64,000 nucleotides of DNA, from assembly GCF_037996645.1 (NCBI RefSeq), contig NZ_JBBMXV010000002.1:1-64000 (forward strand), in the 5' to 3' direction. Below, in pieces: positions 26,385 to 35,571 of the stretch. This stretch comes from Halalkalicoccus tibetensis. Its GTDB lineage: Archaea > Halobacteriota > Halobacteria > Halobacteriales > Halalkalicoccaceae. The translations under genes were made by a program, and so were the position numbers. The notes under the pieces are model-generated. The model was given only the letters and a program-made list of their open reading frames with translations. It made no database searches and was not told where the DNA came from. Every line of letters begins with the position of its first letter. Position 1 is the first letter of the stretch.

Positions 26385-28369
26385 CAACGAGATACACACA
26401 CATCGGGGTCGACGTCGGCGGCACGTTCACCGACGTGGCGCTCTATACCGACGGCGACCTCACGACGGCGAAGGTACCGAGCACCGAGGATCAGAGCGTC
26501 GGCGTGATGGCCGGCATCGAGAAGGCCTGCGAGGAGGCGGGAATCGCTCCCGGAGAGGTCGACGCCTTCAGCCACGCGATGACCGTCTCGGTCAACGCCC
26601 TGCTCGAACGGAACGGTGCGAAGACGGCGCTCGTGACCACCGACGGGTTCCGCGACGTCCTCGAGATCGGCCGACAGGCCCGGCCCGACCTCTACGACCT
26701 GGACGCCGAGAAACCCGCGCCGCTCGTTCCCCGGAAACGGCGCTACGAGCTCGACGAGCGCGCCACCCCCGAGGGGATCGAGGAGCGGGTCGACGAGGGC
26801 GCGGTCCGTGATCTGGCGCGCGAGCTCGACGGCGAGGTCGAGAGCGTCGCGGTCTGCCTGCTGCACGCCTACGCCCACGCCGACAACGAGCGCCGCGTCG
26901 CCGAACTCCTGCGCGAGGAGCTGGACGTACCGGTCTCGACCTCGAGCGAGGTGCTCGCGGAGTTCCGCGAGTTCGAGCGGAGCTCGACGACGGCGGTCGA
27001 CGCCTACGTGACGCCCGCAATCGACTCCTACGTCGGGCGGCTCGCGGAACGCGCCACGGAGGCGGGCGTTCCCATACCTCGGATCATGCAGTCCAACGGC
27101 GGAACCGCCGAGGCCGAAACGGTACGGGAGCACGCCGTCACCACGACCCTCTCGGGGCCGGCGGCGGGCGTCGTCGGTGCGGGGGCCACCGTCGAAAGCG
27201 AGGAGGGGCTCGTGACGTTCGACATGGGGGGGACCTCGAGCGACGTGAGCCTCGTCCGCGAGGGCGAGATCGAACGCACGACCGACGCCGAGATCGACGG
27301 CATCCCCATCGGGACCCCGATGGTCGACGTCAACACCGTGGGGGCCGGCGGCGGCTCGATCGCCTGGGTCGACTCTGGAGGAGCCCTGCGGGTCGGCCCG
27401 CGCTCGGCGGGCGCCGAGCCCGGCCCCGCCTGCTACGGCAAGGGCGGCGAGCGGACGACCGTCACCGACGCGAACGTCGTTCTGGGGTATATCGGTCCCG
27501 AGACGGCGCTGGGCGGCGAGATGACGCTCGACGTCGAGGCCGCCCACGCTGCGCTCGCGAGACTGGCCGAGGAGGCCGATCTCGACGGCGCGCTGGAAGC
27601 GGCCCGCGGCGTCTACCGGGTCGCGAACGCGAACATGGCCCGCGCGGTGCGGGCCGTCACGGTCGAACGGGGCTACGACCCCCGCGGGTTCGGGCTCGTC
27701 GCCTTCGGCGGCGCGGGCCCGATGCACGCCGTCTCGCTCGCCGAGTCGCTCGACATCGAGCGGGTGGTCGTCCCCCGGCCCGCGGGCGTGCTTTCGGCCT
27801 TCGGCCTGCTCGCGGCCGACGAGAAGCACGACGCCGTCAGGACCTACCGATCCCCTCTCGGGGAGGCCGACATCGAGGCGGTCGAATCGGTGTACGCGGA
27901 GCTCGAGGAACGGGTCCGCGAGGAGACCGCTACCGGCGAGCCCGCGGTCGAGCGGGCGGCCGACCTGCGGTACGTCGGCCAGAGCTTCGAGATCACCGTC
28001 CCCCTGAGCGAGTTCGACCCCGCGGCGCTCGAGGAGCGGTTCCACGCGGCTCATAACCAGGCCTATGGCTATCGGATGAACGAGGCCGTCGAACTCGTCA
28101 ACCTCCGGGCAACGGCGACGGTGCCCCGCGAGGCCCCGCGGGTCGCCTACGAGGGCGCGGGCGACCCCGTCGTCGGCGAGCGCGAGGCGTACTTCCCCGG
28201 CGGGGGTCGCCGAGAGGCGACGGTCTACGACCGCGATCGCCTCGCGCCCGGCGAGCGGGTCGCGGGGCCCGCGGTGCTCGAACAGGCCGAAAGCACGACC
28301 GTCCTGCCCCCCGAGTGGGTCGGGACGGTCGAGACGGACGGAACGCTCACCGCACGGAGGCAGGACTGA
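26381..28369 (+). CDS. hyuA: Hydantoinase/oxoprolinase A subunit
   Basis: 662-residue HyuA/OplaH-N homologue, ATP-dependent ring-opening subunit. Actin-like nucleotide-binding start HIGVDVGGTFTDVAL (7-21), with the second phosphate segment GLVTFDMGGTSSDVSLV near 290 and GFGLVAFGGAGPMHA near 430. The middle contains SHAMTVSVNALLERNGAKTA and VGAGGGSIAWVDSGGAL, both standard for the family. Together with HyuB it would use ATP to open hydantoin, 5-oxoproline, acetophenone-carboxylate-type or N-methylhydantoin rings, depending on the member; I cannot decide which. Starts inside the transporter stop (ATGA) and ends within the hyuB start (TGATG). Confidence 0.93.
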   Translation: MTTRYTHIGVDVGGTFTDVALYTDGDLTTAKVPSTEDQSVGVMAGIEKACEEAGIAPGEVDAFSHAMTVSVNALLERNGAKTALVTTDGFRDVLEIGRQARPDLYDLDAEKPAPLVPRKRRYELDERATPEGIEERVDEGAVRDLARELDGEVESVAVCLLHAYAHADNERRVAELLREELDVPVSTSSEVLAEFREFERSSTTAVDAYVTPAIDSYVGRLAERATEAGVPIPRIMQSNGGTAEAETVREHAVTTTLSGPAAGVVGAGATVESEEGLVTFDMGGTSSDVSLVREGEIERTTDAEIDGIPIGTPMVDVNTVGAGGGSIAWVDSGGALRVGPRSAGAEPGPACYGKGGERTTVTDANVVLGYIGPETALGGEMTLDVEAAHAALARLAEEADLDGALEAARGVYRVANANMARAVRAVTVERGYDPRGFGLVAFGGAGPMHAVSLAESLDIERVVVPRPAGVLSAFGLLAADEKHDAVRTYRSPLGEADIEAVESVYAELEERVREETATGEPAVERAADLRYVGQSFEITVPLSEFDPAALEERFHAAHNQAYGYRMNEAVELVNLRATATVPREAPRVAYEGAGDPVVGEREAYFPGGGRREATVYDRDRLAPGERVAGPAVLEQAESTTVLPPEWVGTVETDGTLTARRQD

Positions 28370-29952
28370 TGGACGCGATAACACTGGAGATACTCAGAAA
28401 CCAGCTCGAAAGCATCGCCGAGGAGATGGGACAGGTCCTCATCACGGGCGCCTACTCCCCGAACATCAAGGAACGCCGCGACTGCTCGACCGCGCTGTTC
28501 GACCGGGAGGGGCGGATGGTCGCGCAGGCAGAACACATCCCCGTCCACCTGGGCGCGATGCCCGAGGCCGTCGAGACGGTCCGGGAGAAGGACCCACGGC
28601 CGGGCGACGTCTTCGTGTTGAACGACCCCTTCGCGGGCGGGACGCACCTCCCGGACATCACGATGGTCTCGCCGCTGACCGTGAGCGAGGAGATCGTCGG
28701 CTACGCCGTCTCCAGGGCGCACCACGCCGACGTCGGCGGCTCGACCCCGGGGAGCATGCCCGCGGGGGCCCGCGAGATCTACGAGGAGGGGCTGCGACTG
28801 CCGGCGGTTCGGCTCCAAGCGGGCGGGGAGACCAACGACGACGTGATGGAGATCCTGCTCGCGAACGTCCGGAACGCGGGCGAGCGCCGCGCGGACCTGC
28901 GCGCCCAGCTCGCGGCAAACGACCGCGCCGAGGACAGGTTGGAGGACCTCTTCTCCGAACACGGCCGAGGGGTCGTCGAGGAGGGGTTCGACGCCGTGAT
29001 CGACTACTCCAGAGAGCGGATCGAGGCGGAGATCGCCGAGCTGCCCGACGGCACCTACGAGGCGACCGACGTGCTGGAGGGCGACGGGATCACCGAGGAG
29101 GAGATCCCGATCGCGGCGACGGTCACCGTCGAGGGCGAGTCGATCGACGTGGACTTCGAGGGGAGTTCGAAGCAGGTCCCGGGCAACGTCAACGCGCCGC
29201 TCTCGGTGGCGAAGAGCGCGGTCTACTTCGTCGTGCGCTGCGTGACTGACCCCGAGATCCCGCCGAACCACGGCTGTTACGAGCCCGTCTCGGTGAGCGC
29301 GCCCGAGGGCTCGCTGTTGAACCCGCGACCCCCGGCGGCGGTCGTCGGCGGAAACGTCGAGACGAGCCAGCGGGTCACCGACACCGTCTTCCTCGCGCTG
29401 GCGAAGGCCGCACCCGACCGGGTGCCCGCACAGGGCCAGGGGACGATGAACAACCTGACGGTCGGCGGCAGAAACGGGGAGTTCGCCTACTACGAGACGA
29501 TCGGCGGCGGGTTCGGGGCCCGGGCGGACAAAGACGGCATGGACGGCGTCCAAGTGGGCATGACGAACACGCTCAACACGCCCATCGAGTCCCTCGAAAC
29601 CGAATATCCGATGCGTGTCGAGGAGTACTCGCTGCGGGAGGGGAGCGGCGGGCGCGGGCGCCACCGGGGCGGCCTCGGGCTCGTGCGCTCGGTGCGCCTC
29701 GCGGAGCCCGCGACCGTCTCCCTGCTGACCGAGCGCCGACGCTACGGCCCCCGCGGGGTCGCGGGCGGCGAGGACGGCAAGCCGGGCGAGAACCTGATAG
29801 ACGGGGAGCTCGTGTCGGCGAAGACGACCCGTGACGTCCCCGCCGGGGCGCTGATCACCGTGAAGACGCCCGGCGGCGGTGGCCACGGCGACCTCGAGAA
29901 CCGCGACCCCGAACTGACCGAGCGCGACCGCGAGAACGGGGTGGGCGAATGA
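28369..29952 (+). CDS. hyuB: Hydantoinase/oxoprolinase B subunit
   Basis: 527-residue HyuB homologue, MDAITLEILRNQLESIAEEM onwards, with the family signatures LITGAYSPNIKERRDCSTAL, HIPVHLGAMPEAV, GDVFVLNDPFAGGTHLPDIT and HHADVGGSTPGSMPAGAREI (His/Asp cluster probably at the active site), and NNLTVGGRN, YETIGGGFGA, ..., GRGRHRGG near the end. It forms an enzyme with HyuA. Translation is coupled on both sides: start overlaps the hyuA stop, and the stop overlaps the isomerase-like gene as ATGA. Bacterial homologues work on hydantoins, 5-oxoproline or carboxylated ketones. Confidence 0.93.
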   Translation: MDAITLEILRNQLESIAEEMGQVLITGAYSPNIKERRDCSTALFDREGRMVAQAEHIPVHLGAMPEAVETVREKDPRPGDVFVLNDPFAGGTHLPDITMVSPLTVSEEIVGYAVSRAHHADVGGSTPGSMPAGAREIYEEGLRLPAVRLQAGGETNDDVMEILLANVRNAGERRADLRAQLAANDRAEDRLEDLFSEHGRGVVEEGFDAVIDYSRERIEAEIAELPDGTYEATDVLEGDGITEEEIPIAATVTVEGESIDVDFEGSSKQVPGNVNAPLSVAKSAVYFVVRCVTDPEIPPNHGCYEPVSVSAPEGSLLNPRPPAAVVGGNVETSQRVTDTVFLALAKAAPDRVPAQGQGTMNNLTVGGRNGEFAYYETIGGGFGARADKDGMDGVQVGMTNTLNTPIESLETEYPMRVEEYSLREGSGGRGRHRGGLGLVRSVRLAEPATVSLLTERRRYGPRGVAGGEDGKPGENLIDGELVSAKTTRDVPAGALITVKTPGGGGHGDLENRDPELTERDRENGVGE

Positions 29953-30644
29953 GCGAGTGGCGTCGCCTCGGCGTCGTCGTTCCCTCCTCGAACACCGCCG
30001 TCGAGCGGGAGTTTCCGAGATACGCTCCGGAAGGCGTCTCGGTTCATACCAGCCGAATGCCGCTGGAGTCCGTGACCGCGGAGGCGCTCGATTCGATGAG
30101 CGACCGGGTCGTCGAGTGCGCCGAGTTGCTCTCGCACGCCGACGTACACGCGGTCGCCTACGCCTGCACGACCGGCAGCCTGCTGCACGGCCCCGGGTTC
30201 GACGAGGAGCTGGAGGAGGAGCTCTCGGCGGCGATCGACGGCCCGGCGGTCGCGACGGCGCTGTCGGTCGACCGCGCCCTGGAGGAGCTCGGGGCCGAGC
30301 GTGTCGCCGTCCGTACGCCCTACAACGAGGAGCTGAACGCCCGCGAGTGCGAGTATCTCGAACACGCGGGCTACGAGGTGGGCTCGATCTCGGGGCTCGG
30401 GATCGAGGACAACACGGAGATCGGGGCGCTGACACCCGAGGACGCCGCCGAGCAGGTCGCAAGCGTCGACCCCGCCGTCGACGCGGTCTTCGTCTCCTGT
30501 ACGAACTACCCCACGCTATCGGCCGTCGAGTCCGTGGAGAACGAGCTGGGGGTACCAGTGATAACGAGTAACGGGGCGACGCTGTGGGACCTCTGTCGGA
30601 CCGCGGACGTCGAGCCCGCGGGCCCCGGCGCGCTGTTTCGCTGA
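29949..30644 (+). CDS. Maleate isomerase/Asp-Glu racemase superfamily enzyme
   Basis: 231-residue Asp/Glu racemase-superfamily protein, closest in look to maleate cis-trans isomerase and arylmalonate decarboxylase. It has PSSNTAVEREF at 12-22 and two catalytic-type cysteines, Cys73 in ACTTGS and Cys184 in SCTNYP, which are placed like the two nucleophiles of maleate isomerase. It is the last gene of the transporter-hyuA-hyuB operon, with ATGA coupling, so it probably acts on the substrate or product of HyuAB (racemising a hydantoin or isomerising an acid). Confidence 0.85.
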   Translation: MSEWRRLGVVVPSSNTAVEREFPRYAPEGVSVHTSRMPLESVTAEALDSMSDRVVECAELLSHADVHAVAYACTTGSLLHGPGFDEELEEELSAAIDGPAVATALSVDRALEELGAERVAVRTPYNEELNARECEYLEHAGYEVGSISGLGIEDNTEIGALTPEDAAEQVASVDPAVDAVFVSCTNYPTLSAVESVENELGVPVITSNGATLWDLCRTADVEPAGPGALFR

Positions 30645-30645
30645 C

Positions 30646-31023
30646 TCAGTCGAACTGCTCTGCGGTGTCGATACCCGCGACGACGCCGGAGGCATCACCC
30701 AAGGAATCGCTGTCGCCCTCGCCCGCGACGAACAGCGCCTCGGCCTGGCGCTCGTGGGCCCGTCGGGCGGCGTTTTCGACCGACCCGTCGAGATCGTAGG
30801 GCTCGAACAGCGAGTCCCACTCCTCGGGGTCGATCGCGTAGGCGCGCCGCTCCTCGACGGTGACGTAGGTGTTGTGCTCGAACTCCGAATGCCGGCCCTT
30901 CAGGTCGGCATCGAGCAGTTCGAGCGCGTCCCTCAGCTCCTCCTCGGGGACGTCCGAGTCCTCGGCGGTCCGCGAGACGATGTCGGTCTCGAGCGCCGTC
31001 GTGCGGGCGGTGTCGTCTGCCAT
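30646..31023 (-). CDS. Conserved acidic protein of unknown function
   Basis: 125 residues from MADDTARTTALETDIVSRTA, with a middle alpha/beta region (DVPEEELRDALELLDADLKG, HSEFEHNTYVTVEERRAYAI) and a low-complexity tail rich in G, D and S. The VTVEERRAYAIDPEEWDSLF segment looks ordered. No motif or family recognised. It lies 42 bp downstream of the UbiA gene on the same strand and is probably cotranscribed with it. Confidence 0.7.
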   Translation of the reverse strand: MADDTARTTALETDIVSRTAEDSDVPEEELRDALELLDADLKGRHSEFEHNTYVTVEERRAYAIDPEEWDSLFEPYDLDGSVENAARRAHERQAEALFVAGEGDSDSLGDASGVVAGIDTAEQFD

Positions 31024-31065
31024 GTGCCGGGGTTCGAACGGGACCGGATTAAAGACCCGGGCCGG

Positions 31066-31914
31066 CTACAGCGGCCGGAACCAGACCGCCGCGAGCAGCA
31101 GCGCGAGGAAGACGTACGCCCCCCGGACCAGGAGCATGGTCGCGATCTCCGAGTCCGCACGCCGCGAGACCGCGGCGACCGCGCCGAACGCGACGACCGC
31201 GAGGGTCGTCTCGGGGGGGAACACCCGCAGGAGGACGAAGCCGACGACGAGCGCGAGCGCCAGCGCCATCAGCCCGTAGGCCGCGGTTCGGGCGCGCTCG
31301 GGGCCGATGACCACCGCCACCGTCCGCTTCTCGATCGAGCTGTCGTAGTCGTGGTCCTGCTCGTCGTCGATGACCTTCACGCCCGAGAGGAGGACGAGGA
31401 AGACCAGCGCGAAGGCGATCGCGACCGGTGCCAGCGTGCCCGTCTGCACGTAAAATCCCCCGAGGATCGCCAGCGCGATCCCCGCCGGGTAGCCCGTCGT
31501 CGCCGTGATCGGGTTGGTGTCGAGCTGTGGGGCGTGGTGGTAGGCGATCAGCCACGTCGGCAGCGTGAGAAGCGCAGCCCAGGCGTCGACGAGATACCAC
31601 AGGCCGACGAGACAGGCGAAGAACAGGGTCGTCGAGCCCGCAAGCGCGCGCTTACAGCCCGCCTCCGAGAGCGGGTGGTCGTCGTCCTCGCTCCTGAGAT
31701 AGAAATCGACGTAGCCGTCCTTGACGTGGGCGGTGTAGACGGCGGCGAAGATCGCGACCATGTGGACGGCACCGAGCGCGAGCGAGAACTCGCCGGCGAG
31801 CATGCTCCCGAACCACGAGGCGGCGACCGGCGGCAGCATGAACACGGGATGGACCTGCGAGAGAAGCGCCGAGAGATCCCCGCGTGCCCCCTCCCCGTGG
31901 CGTGCGAAAGCCAT
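31066..31914 (-). CDS. UbiA-family prenyltransferase
   Basis: 282-residue membrane protein with 8-9 hydrophobic segments. The second Asp-rich motif DDEQDHDYDSSIEKRTVAVV is clearly of UbiA type (D-x-x-x-D). The first motif is atypical: AHVKDGYVDFYLRSEDDDHP has D-x-x-x-D but lacks the usual N-D-x-x-D asparagine. The protein probably transfers a prenyl chain to an aromatic or glycerol-type acceptor, e.g. quinone or lipid biosynthesis; MenA/UbiA branches cannot be distinguished here. GC-ending codons and membrane topology are good. Start ATG at 31914. Confidence 0.82.
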   Translation of the reverse strand: MAFARHGEGARGDLSALLSQVHPVFMLPPVAASWFGSMLAGEFSLALGAVHMVAIFAAVYTAHVKDGYVDFYLRSEDDDHPLSEAGCKRALAGSTTLFFACLVGLWYLVDAWAALLTLPTWLIAYHHAPQLDTNPITATTGYPAGIALAILGGFYVQTGTLAPVAIAFALVFLVLLSGVKVIDDEQDHDYDSSIEKRTVAVVIGPERARTAAYGLMALALALVVGFVLLRVFPPETTLAVVAFGAVAAVSRRADSEIATMLLVRGAYVFLALLLAAVWFRPL

Positions 31915-32098
31915 GTACGGCGTATCGGATCGGAGTCACATAGTTCTGGGTCCCCGTTCGCGTTCCCGCCGGCAGTGTAACCCATAACGCGGCGCGGGCC
32001 CGGATGTAATCAGTGGTAGGTCTTCTCTCCGAATAGGGCAACTATGGAAAGGACAGTGGGAATCTTTTTGGCGGCGAGGGTCATTGTGAGGGTCGAAC

Positions 32099-33673
32099 AT
32101 GGCAAATCTTGTCAGCCAGGTGGCGTCGGTCGTCGAGGCGGGACCGGATCGGACGGCGATCGGGTACGAGGGCCGGGAGATCACCTACGGGGAGTTCTGG
32201 GCGCAGGTGGGCCGGTTCGCGGCCGCGCTCGACGAGCGGGGGATCGGTGCGGACGACCGGGTGGCGATCTACCTGCCGAACCTCCCGCAGTTCCTCGTCG
32301 CCTTCCACGGCACCCTCAGGGCCGGCGGCGTGGTCGTCCCGATGAACCCCCAGTACAAGGCCCGCGAGATCGGCCATCTGCTGTCGGACAGCGGGGCGAA
32401 GGCGGTCGTCGCGCTCTCGGATCTGGTCCCGTTCGTCGACGAGGTCAAAGAGGGGACCGACGTCGCGGAGGTCGTCAGCGTCGGCGATAGCGCGGAGGGT
32501 GCGACCCCCTTCGAGGGGTTCCTCGCCGGCGACGAGCTCGACGTCGTCGACCGGGCCGACGACGACGACGCGGTCCAGCCGTACACCTCGGGGACGACCG
32601 GCCAGCCCAAGGGGGTCCAGCTCACCCACGAGAACCTCGCGTCGAACGCCGAGGCGTCGGCCTCGGTCGTCCCCGGGGGGATCGGGGCCGACGACAAGCA
32701 GCTGGGTGTCCTGCCGCTGTTTCACATCTACGGGATGACGGTGACGATGAACGCGACGCTGTTCGACGGCGGGGCGTTCTACCCGCTTCCCTCCTGGGAC
32801 GCGGGGGAGGCGACCTCGCTGATCGCCGAGGAGGAGCTCACCCTGATGCACGGCGTGCCCGCGATGTACAACGACGTGATCAACCAGCCCGACGCCGAGG
32901 AGTTCGACCTCTCCTCGCTGCGGCTCGCGGGGGTGGGCGGATCGGGTATCCCGATCGAGGTGCTGCGGCGCTTCGAGGAGCTCTACGACGTGACCGTCTG
33001 TGAGGGCTACGGGCTGACCGAGACCGCACCGGTCACCCACTTCAACAGCCCGAACGATCGGCGGGTCGGTTCGATCGGCCGGACCCTACCGGGGATCGAG
33101 TCACGGATCGTCACCGACGGCTTCGAGGACGTCCCGCCCGTCGAGCGCGGGCCCGTCGACGAGGGGGAGGTCGACCTCGACGAGATCACCGGCGAGGTGG
33201 TCATCGCGGGGCCGAACGTGATGAAGGGGTATTACGGCCTGCCCGAGGCCAACGAGGCGGCCTTCACCGAGGAGAGTGGTAGAAAGTGGTTCCACACCGG
33301 TGACGTGGGCTACCACGACGAGGACGGCTTCTACTACGTCGTCGACCGCGAGAAACACATGATCGTCACCGGGGGGTACAACGTCTACCCGCGCGAGGTC
33401 GAGGAGCTGCTGTTCGAACACGAGGACGTGGCCGACGCCGCCGTGGTCGGCATCCCCGACGAACGCCGGGGCGAGACCGTCAAGGCCTACGTCGTGCCGA
33501 CGCCCGACGCCGAGGTGGATCCCGAGGGGATCAAGGAGTACTGTCTGTCGAACCTCGCGGAGTACAAACACCCCCGCGAGGTGGAGTTCGTCGAGGAGCT
33601 GCCCCGCACCACGACCGGCAAGGTCCAGAAGTTCAAGCTCCGCGAGGGGGAGGAGGAGGTCGAGGCCGAATGA
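32099..33673 (+). CDS. AMP-forming acyl-CoA synthetase
   Basis: 524-residue ANL-superfamily ligase that activates a carboxylic acid with ATP and CoA. P-loop YTSGTTGQPKG at 162-172, GYGLTET in the middle, WFHTGDVGYHDEDGFYYVVD hinge region, D-R-x-K-H-M-I-V-T-G-G-Y-N-V-Y-P-R-E-V-E, and the catalytic lysine in RTTTGKVQKFKLRE near 508. It looks like a medium/long-chain or aromatic acid ligase. A likely promoter, GAATCTTTTTGGC, sits at about 32061-32073. Its stop overlaps the enoyl-CoA hydratase start by 4 bp, so the two form an operon at the start of a beta-oxidation block. Confidence 0.93.
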   Translation: MANLVSQVASVVEAGPDRTAIGYEGREITYGEFWAQVGRFAAALDERGIGADDRVAIYLPNLPQFLVAFHGTLRAGGVVVPMNPQYKAREIGHLLSDSGAKAVVALSDLVPFVDEVKEGTDVAEVVSVGDSAEGATPFEGFLAGDELDVVDRADDDDAVQPYTSGTTGQPKGVQLTHENLASNAEASASVVPGGIGADDKQLGVLPLFHIYGMTVTMNATLFDGGAFYPLPSWDAGEATSLIAEEELTLMHGVPAMYNDVINQPDAEEFDLSSLRLAGVGGSGIPIEVLRRFEELYDVTVCEGYGLTETAPVTHFNSPNDRRVGSIGRTLPGIESRIVTDGFEDVPPVERGPVDEGEVDLDEITGEVVIAGPNVMKGYYGLPEANEAAFTEESGRKWFHTGDVGYHDEDGFYYVVDREKHMIVTGGYNVYPREVEELLFEHEDVADAAVVGIPDERRGETVKAYVVPTPDAEVDPEGIKEYCLSNLAEYKHPREVEFVEELPRTTTGKVQKFKLREGEEEVEAE

Positions 33674-34467
33674 CCGACAACGACGCCGTTCGACTGGCGC
33701 TCGACGACGGGGTGGCGACGGTCACGATCGACCGCCCCGACCGGAGGAACGCCCTCTCGCGCGAGGTGAGCGACGGGCTCCGCGAGGCGCTCGCGACGGT
33801 CGAGGAGCGCGAGGGACGCTGTCTCGTCGTCGAGGGAGCCGGCGGCGCCTTCTCGGCGGGCGGGGACATCGCCGCGATGCGCGAGGGGATCGAGGGCGAC
33901 GCCCCGATCGACCAGCGGGTGCGCGAGCTCGAACGCACGACCAGCGAGACGCTCGCCCGGCTGGTCACGTTCTCGCTGCCGACCGTCGCGAAGGTCGACG
34001 GGCCCGCCGTGGGCGCGGGCGCGAACCTCGCGCTGGCCTGTGACCTCCAGCTCGCGAGCGACCGGGCGAGCATGGGCTTCGTCTTCCGGAACGTGGGCCT
34101 GAGCGTCGACGCCGGCACCTCCTATCTCCTCCCGCGGGTCGTCGGCGAGAACGTCGCAAAGGAGCTCGTCTTCACCGGCGAGATCCTCGACGCCGAGCGC
34201 GCGGGCGAACTCGGGCTGTTCAACCACGTCTTCCCCGAGGGCGAGTTCGACGAGCGCGCCGACGCGATCGTCGAGCGGATCGCCGCGGGCCCGACGGTGG
34301 CGCTTCGCCACGCCAAACGGCTGCTCGGCGAGGGCCTCGGGAAGTCGATCGACCGCGCGATGACCGACGAGGCGGTCGCCCAGGGGGTCGTCTTCGAGAG
34401 CGCCGACCACGAGGAGGGCGTCGAGGCGTTCCTCGAGGGCCGCGATCCCGCGTTCGAGGGCCGCTGA
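33670..34467 (+). CDS. Enoyl-CoA hydratase/isomerase family protein
   Basis: 265-residue crotonase-fold enzyme. Oxyanion-hole segments GAGGAFSAGGDIAAM (near 55-70) and KVDGPAVGAGANLALACDLQ (near 105-125), followed by the helix MGFVFRNVGLSVDAGTSYLL (near 137-156) where Glu residues are expected. The canonical hydratase glutamate positions are partly replaced (N at 'FRNVGL', D at 'SVDAG'), so isomerase or another crotonase reaction is possible. Coupled to the acyl-CoA synthetase by a 4-bp ATGA overlap. Confidence 0.88.
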   Translation: MTDNDAVRLALDDGVATVTIDRPDRRNALSREVSDGLREALATVEEREGRCLVVEGAGGAFSAGGDIAAMREGIEGDAPIDQRVRELERTTSETLARLVTFSLPTVAKVDGPAVGAGANLALACDLQLASDRASMGFVFRNVGLSVDAGTSYLLPRVVGENVAKELVFTGEILDAERAGELGLFNHVFPEGEFDERADAIVERIAAGPTVALRHAKRLLGEGLGKSIDRAMTDEAVAQGVVFESADHEEGVEAFLEGRDPAFEGR

Positions 34468-34487
34468 GCGGTCGGTCAGAGGTCGGT

Positions 34488-35459
34488 TCAGGCCGGCAGG
34501 ATCAGCGTCTCGAGGTCGGGCTCCTCGGCGAGGACGTACTCCCCCTCGCGGCGCTCGACGTGACCCGCCCGCTCGAGGTGGTCGAGGTGTGCGTAGGCCT
34601 CGCCGGGGCCGTGCATGACGTGGATCCCCTCGAGGTCGCCGAACAGCTCGGCGCTGACCGTCCAGGCGTCCGCGGGCCCCTCGCGAAGCACCTCGAGGAC
34701 GCGCTCGGTGCGCTCGCGGTGGTGGTCGACGATGTAGCGGGCGCGCTCGGCGGGCGCGTCGATCGGGTCGCGGTGGCCCGGCCACGCCCGGTCGAAGCCG
34801 CGGTCGATCAGCTCGCGAAGCGAGTCGAGGTAGTTCTCGAGGGGGGCCTCGACCCGGACGTCCGCCCCGCCGACGTTCGGCGTGTAAACGGGTAAGATCG
34901 CGTCGCCGACGAACGCCTCGCGTCGCTCGTTCCCGCCCTCGAAGGCGAAACAGCAGAGCCCGGCGGCGTGGCCCGGTGTGTGGATCGTCTCCAGCTCGAA
35001 CTCGCCGGCCGCGATCCGGTCGCCGTCCTCGATCGGGGTCACCTCGGCGGGCTCGCCCATGCTCCCCGTGTGGGCGTCGAGAAAGGAGAGCAGCTCCTCG
35101 CGCTCCGTCTCGGGCATCCCCCACCCGGCGAAGAGCTCACGGCGACGCGCGTCGAGTTCGGCGAGCGCGTCCTCGTCCTGCTCGATCAGCGGCGCGTCGG
35201 CCGAGTGGGCGTGGACCGTCGCGCCGCCCGCCCGCTGGATCTCGCCGGCGAGGCCCGCGTGGTCGGGATGGAAGTGGGTGAGGACGACCCGCTCGACGTC
35301 GGCGAACCCGTGGCCGTACTCGGCGAGCCCCTCGCGGAGCTGCTCGCGGGTCCGATCGGTCGCGATCCCCGTGTCCAGCAGGGTGAGGGACTCGCCCTCG
35401 AGGAGGTAGGCGTTGTTGCGACCCTCGAACTCCTCGTTGCCGAGCGCGATGGCGTGCAT
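34488..35459 (-). CDS. MBL-fold metallo-hydrolase
   Basis: 323-residue metallo-beta-lactamase-fold protein: the metal motif THFHPDHAG (around 62-70) is followed by a second His in HTPGHAAGL (around 165), DAILP for the bridging Asp and PGHRDPID near the end. The C-terminal third contains a small winged-helix-like extension (VLEVLREGPADAWTVSAELF, HLDHLERAGHVERREGEY), as in glyoxalase-II-like/LACTB2-type enzymes. It likely hydrolyses a thioester or similar. ATG at 35459 (MHAIALGNEEF) is used; a GTG sits 6 bp upstream. Convergent with the hydratase gene. Confidence 0.85.
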   Translation of the reverse strand: MHAIALGNEEFEGRNNAYLLEGESLTLLDTGIATDRTREQLREGLAEYGHGFADVERVVLTHFHPDHAGLAGEIQRAGGATVHAHSADAPLIEQDEDALAELDARRRELFAGWGMPETEREELLSFLDAHTGSMGEPAEVTPIEDGDRIAAGEFELETIHTPGHAAGLCCFAFEGGNERREAFVGDAILPVYTPNVGGADVRVEAPLENYLDSLRELIDRGFDRAWPGHRDPIDAPAERARYIVDHHRERTERVLEVLREGPADAWTVSAELFGDLEGIHVMHGPGEAYAHLDHLERAGHVERREGEYVLAEEPDLETLILPA

Positions 35460-35571
35460 ACCCACCCCACGAACGCCCGCCCCTTAAACGAGGGCGTCCA
35501 CGACGGCGAACCGATTAACGTCGGTGTAGTCTGGTCCAAAACTATTTTACATTGAAATTCGATTCGTCGTC

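Noticed and set aside
28225-30462. Long minus-strand open frame opposite hyuB and the isomerase gene
   Set aside because: Both plus-strand genes show strong family motifs; the minus-strand translation is Arg/Pro/Ala-rich noise.
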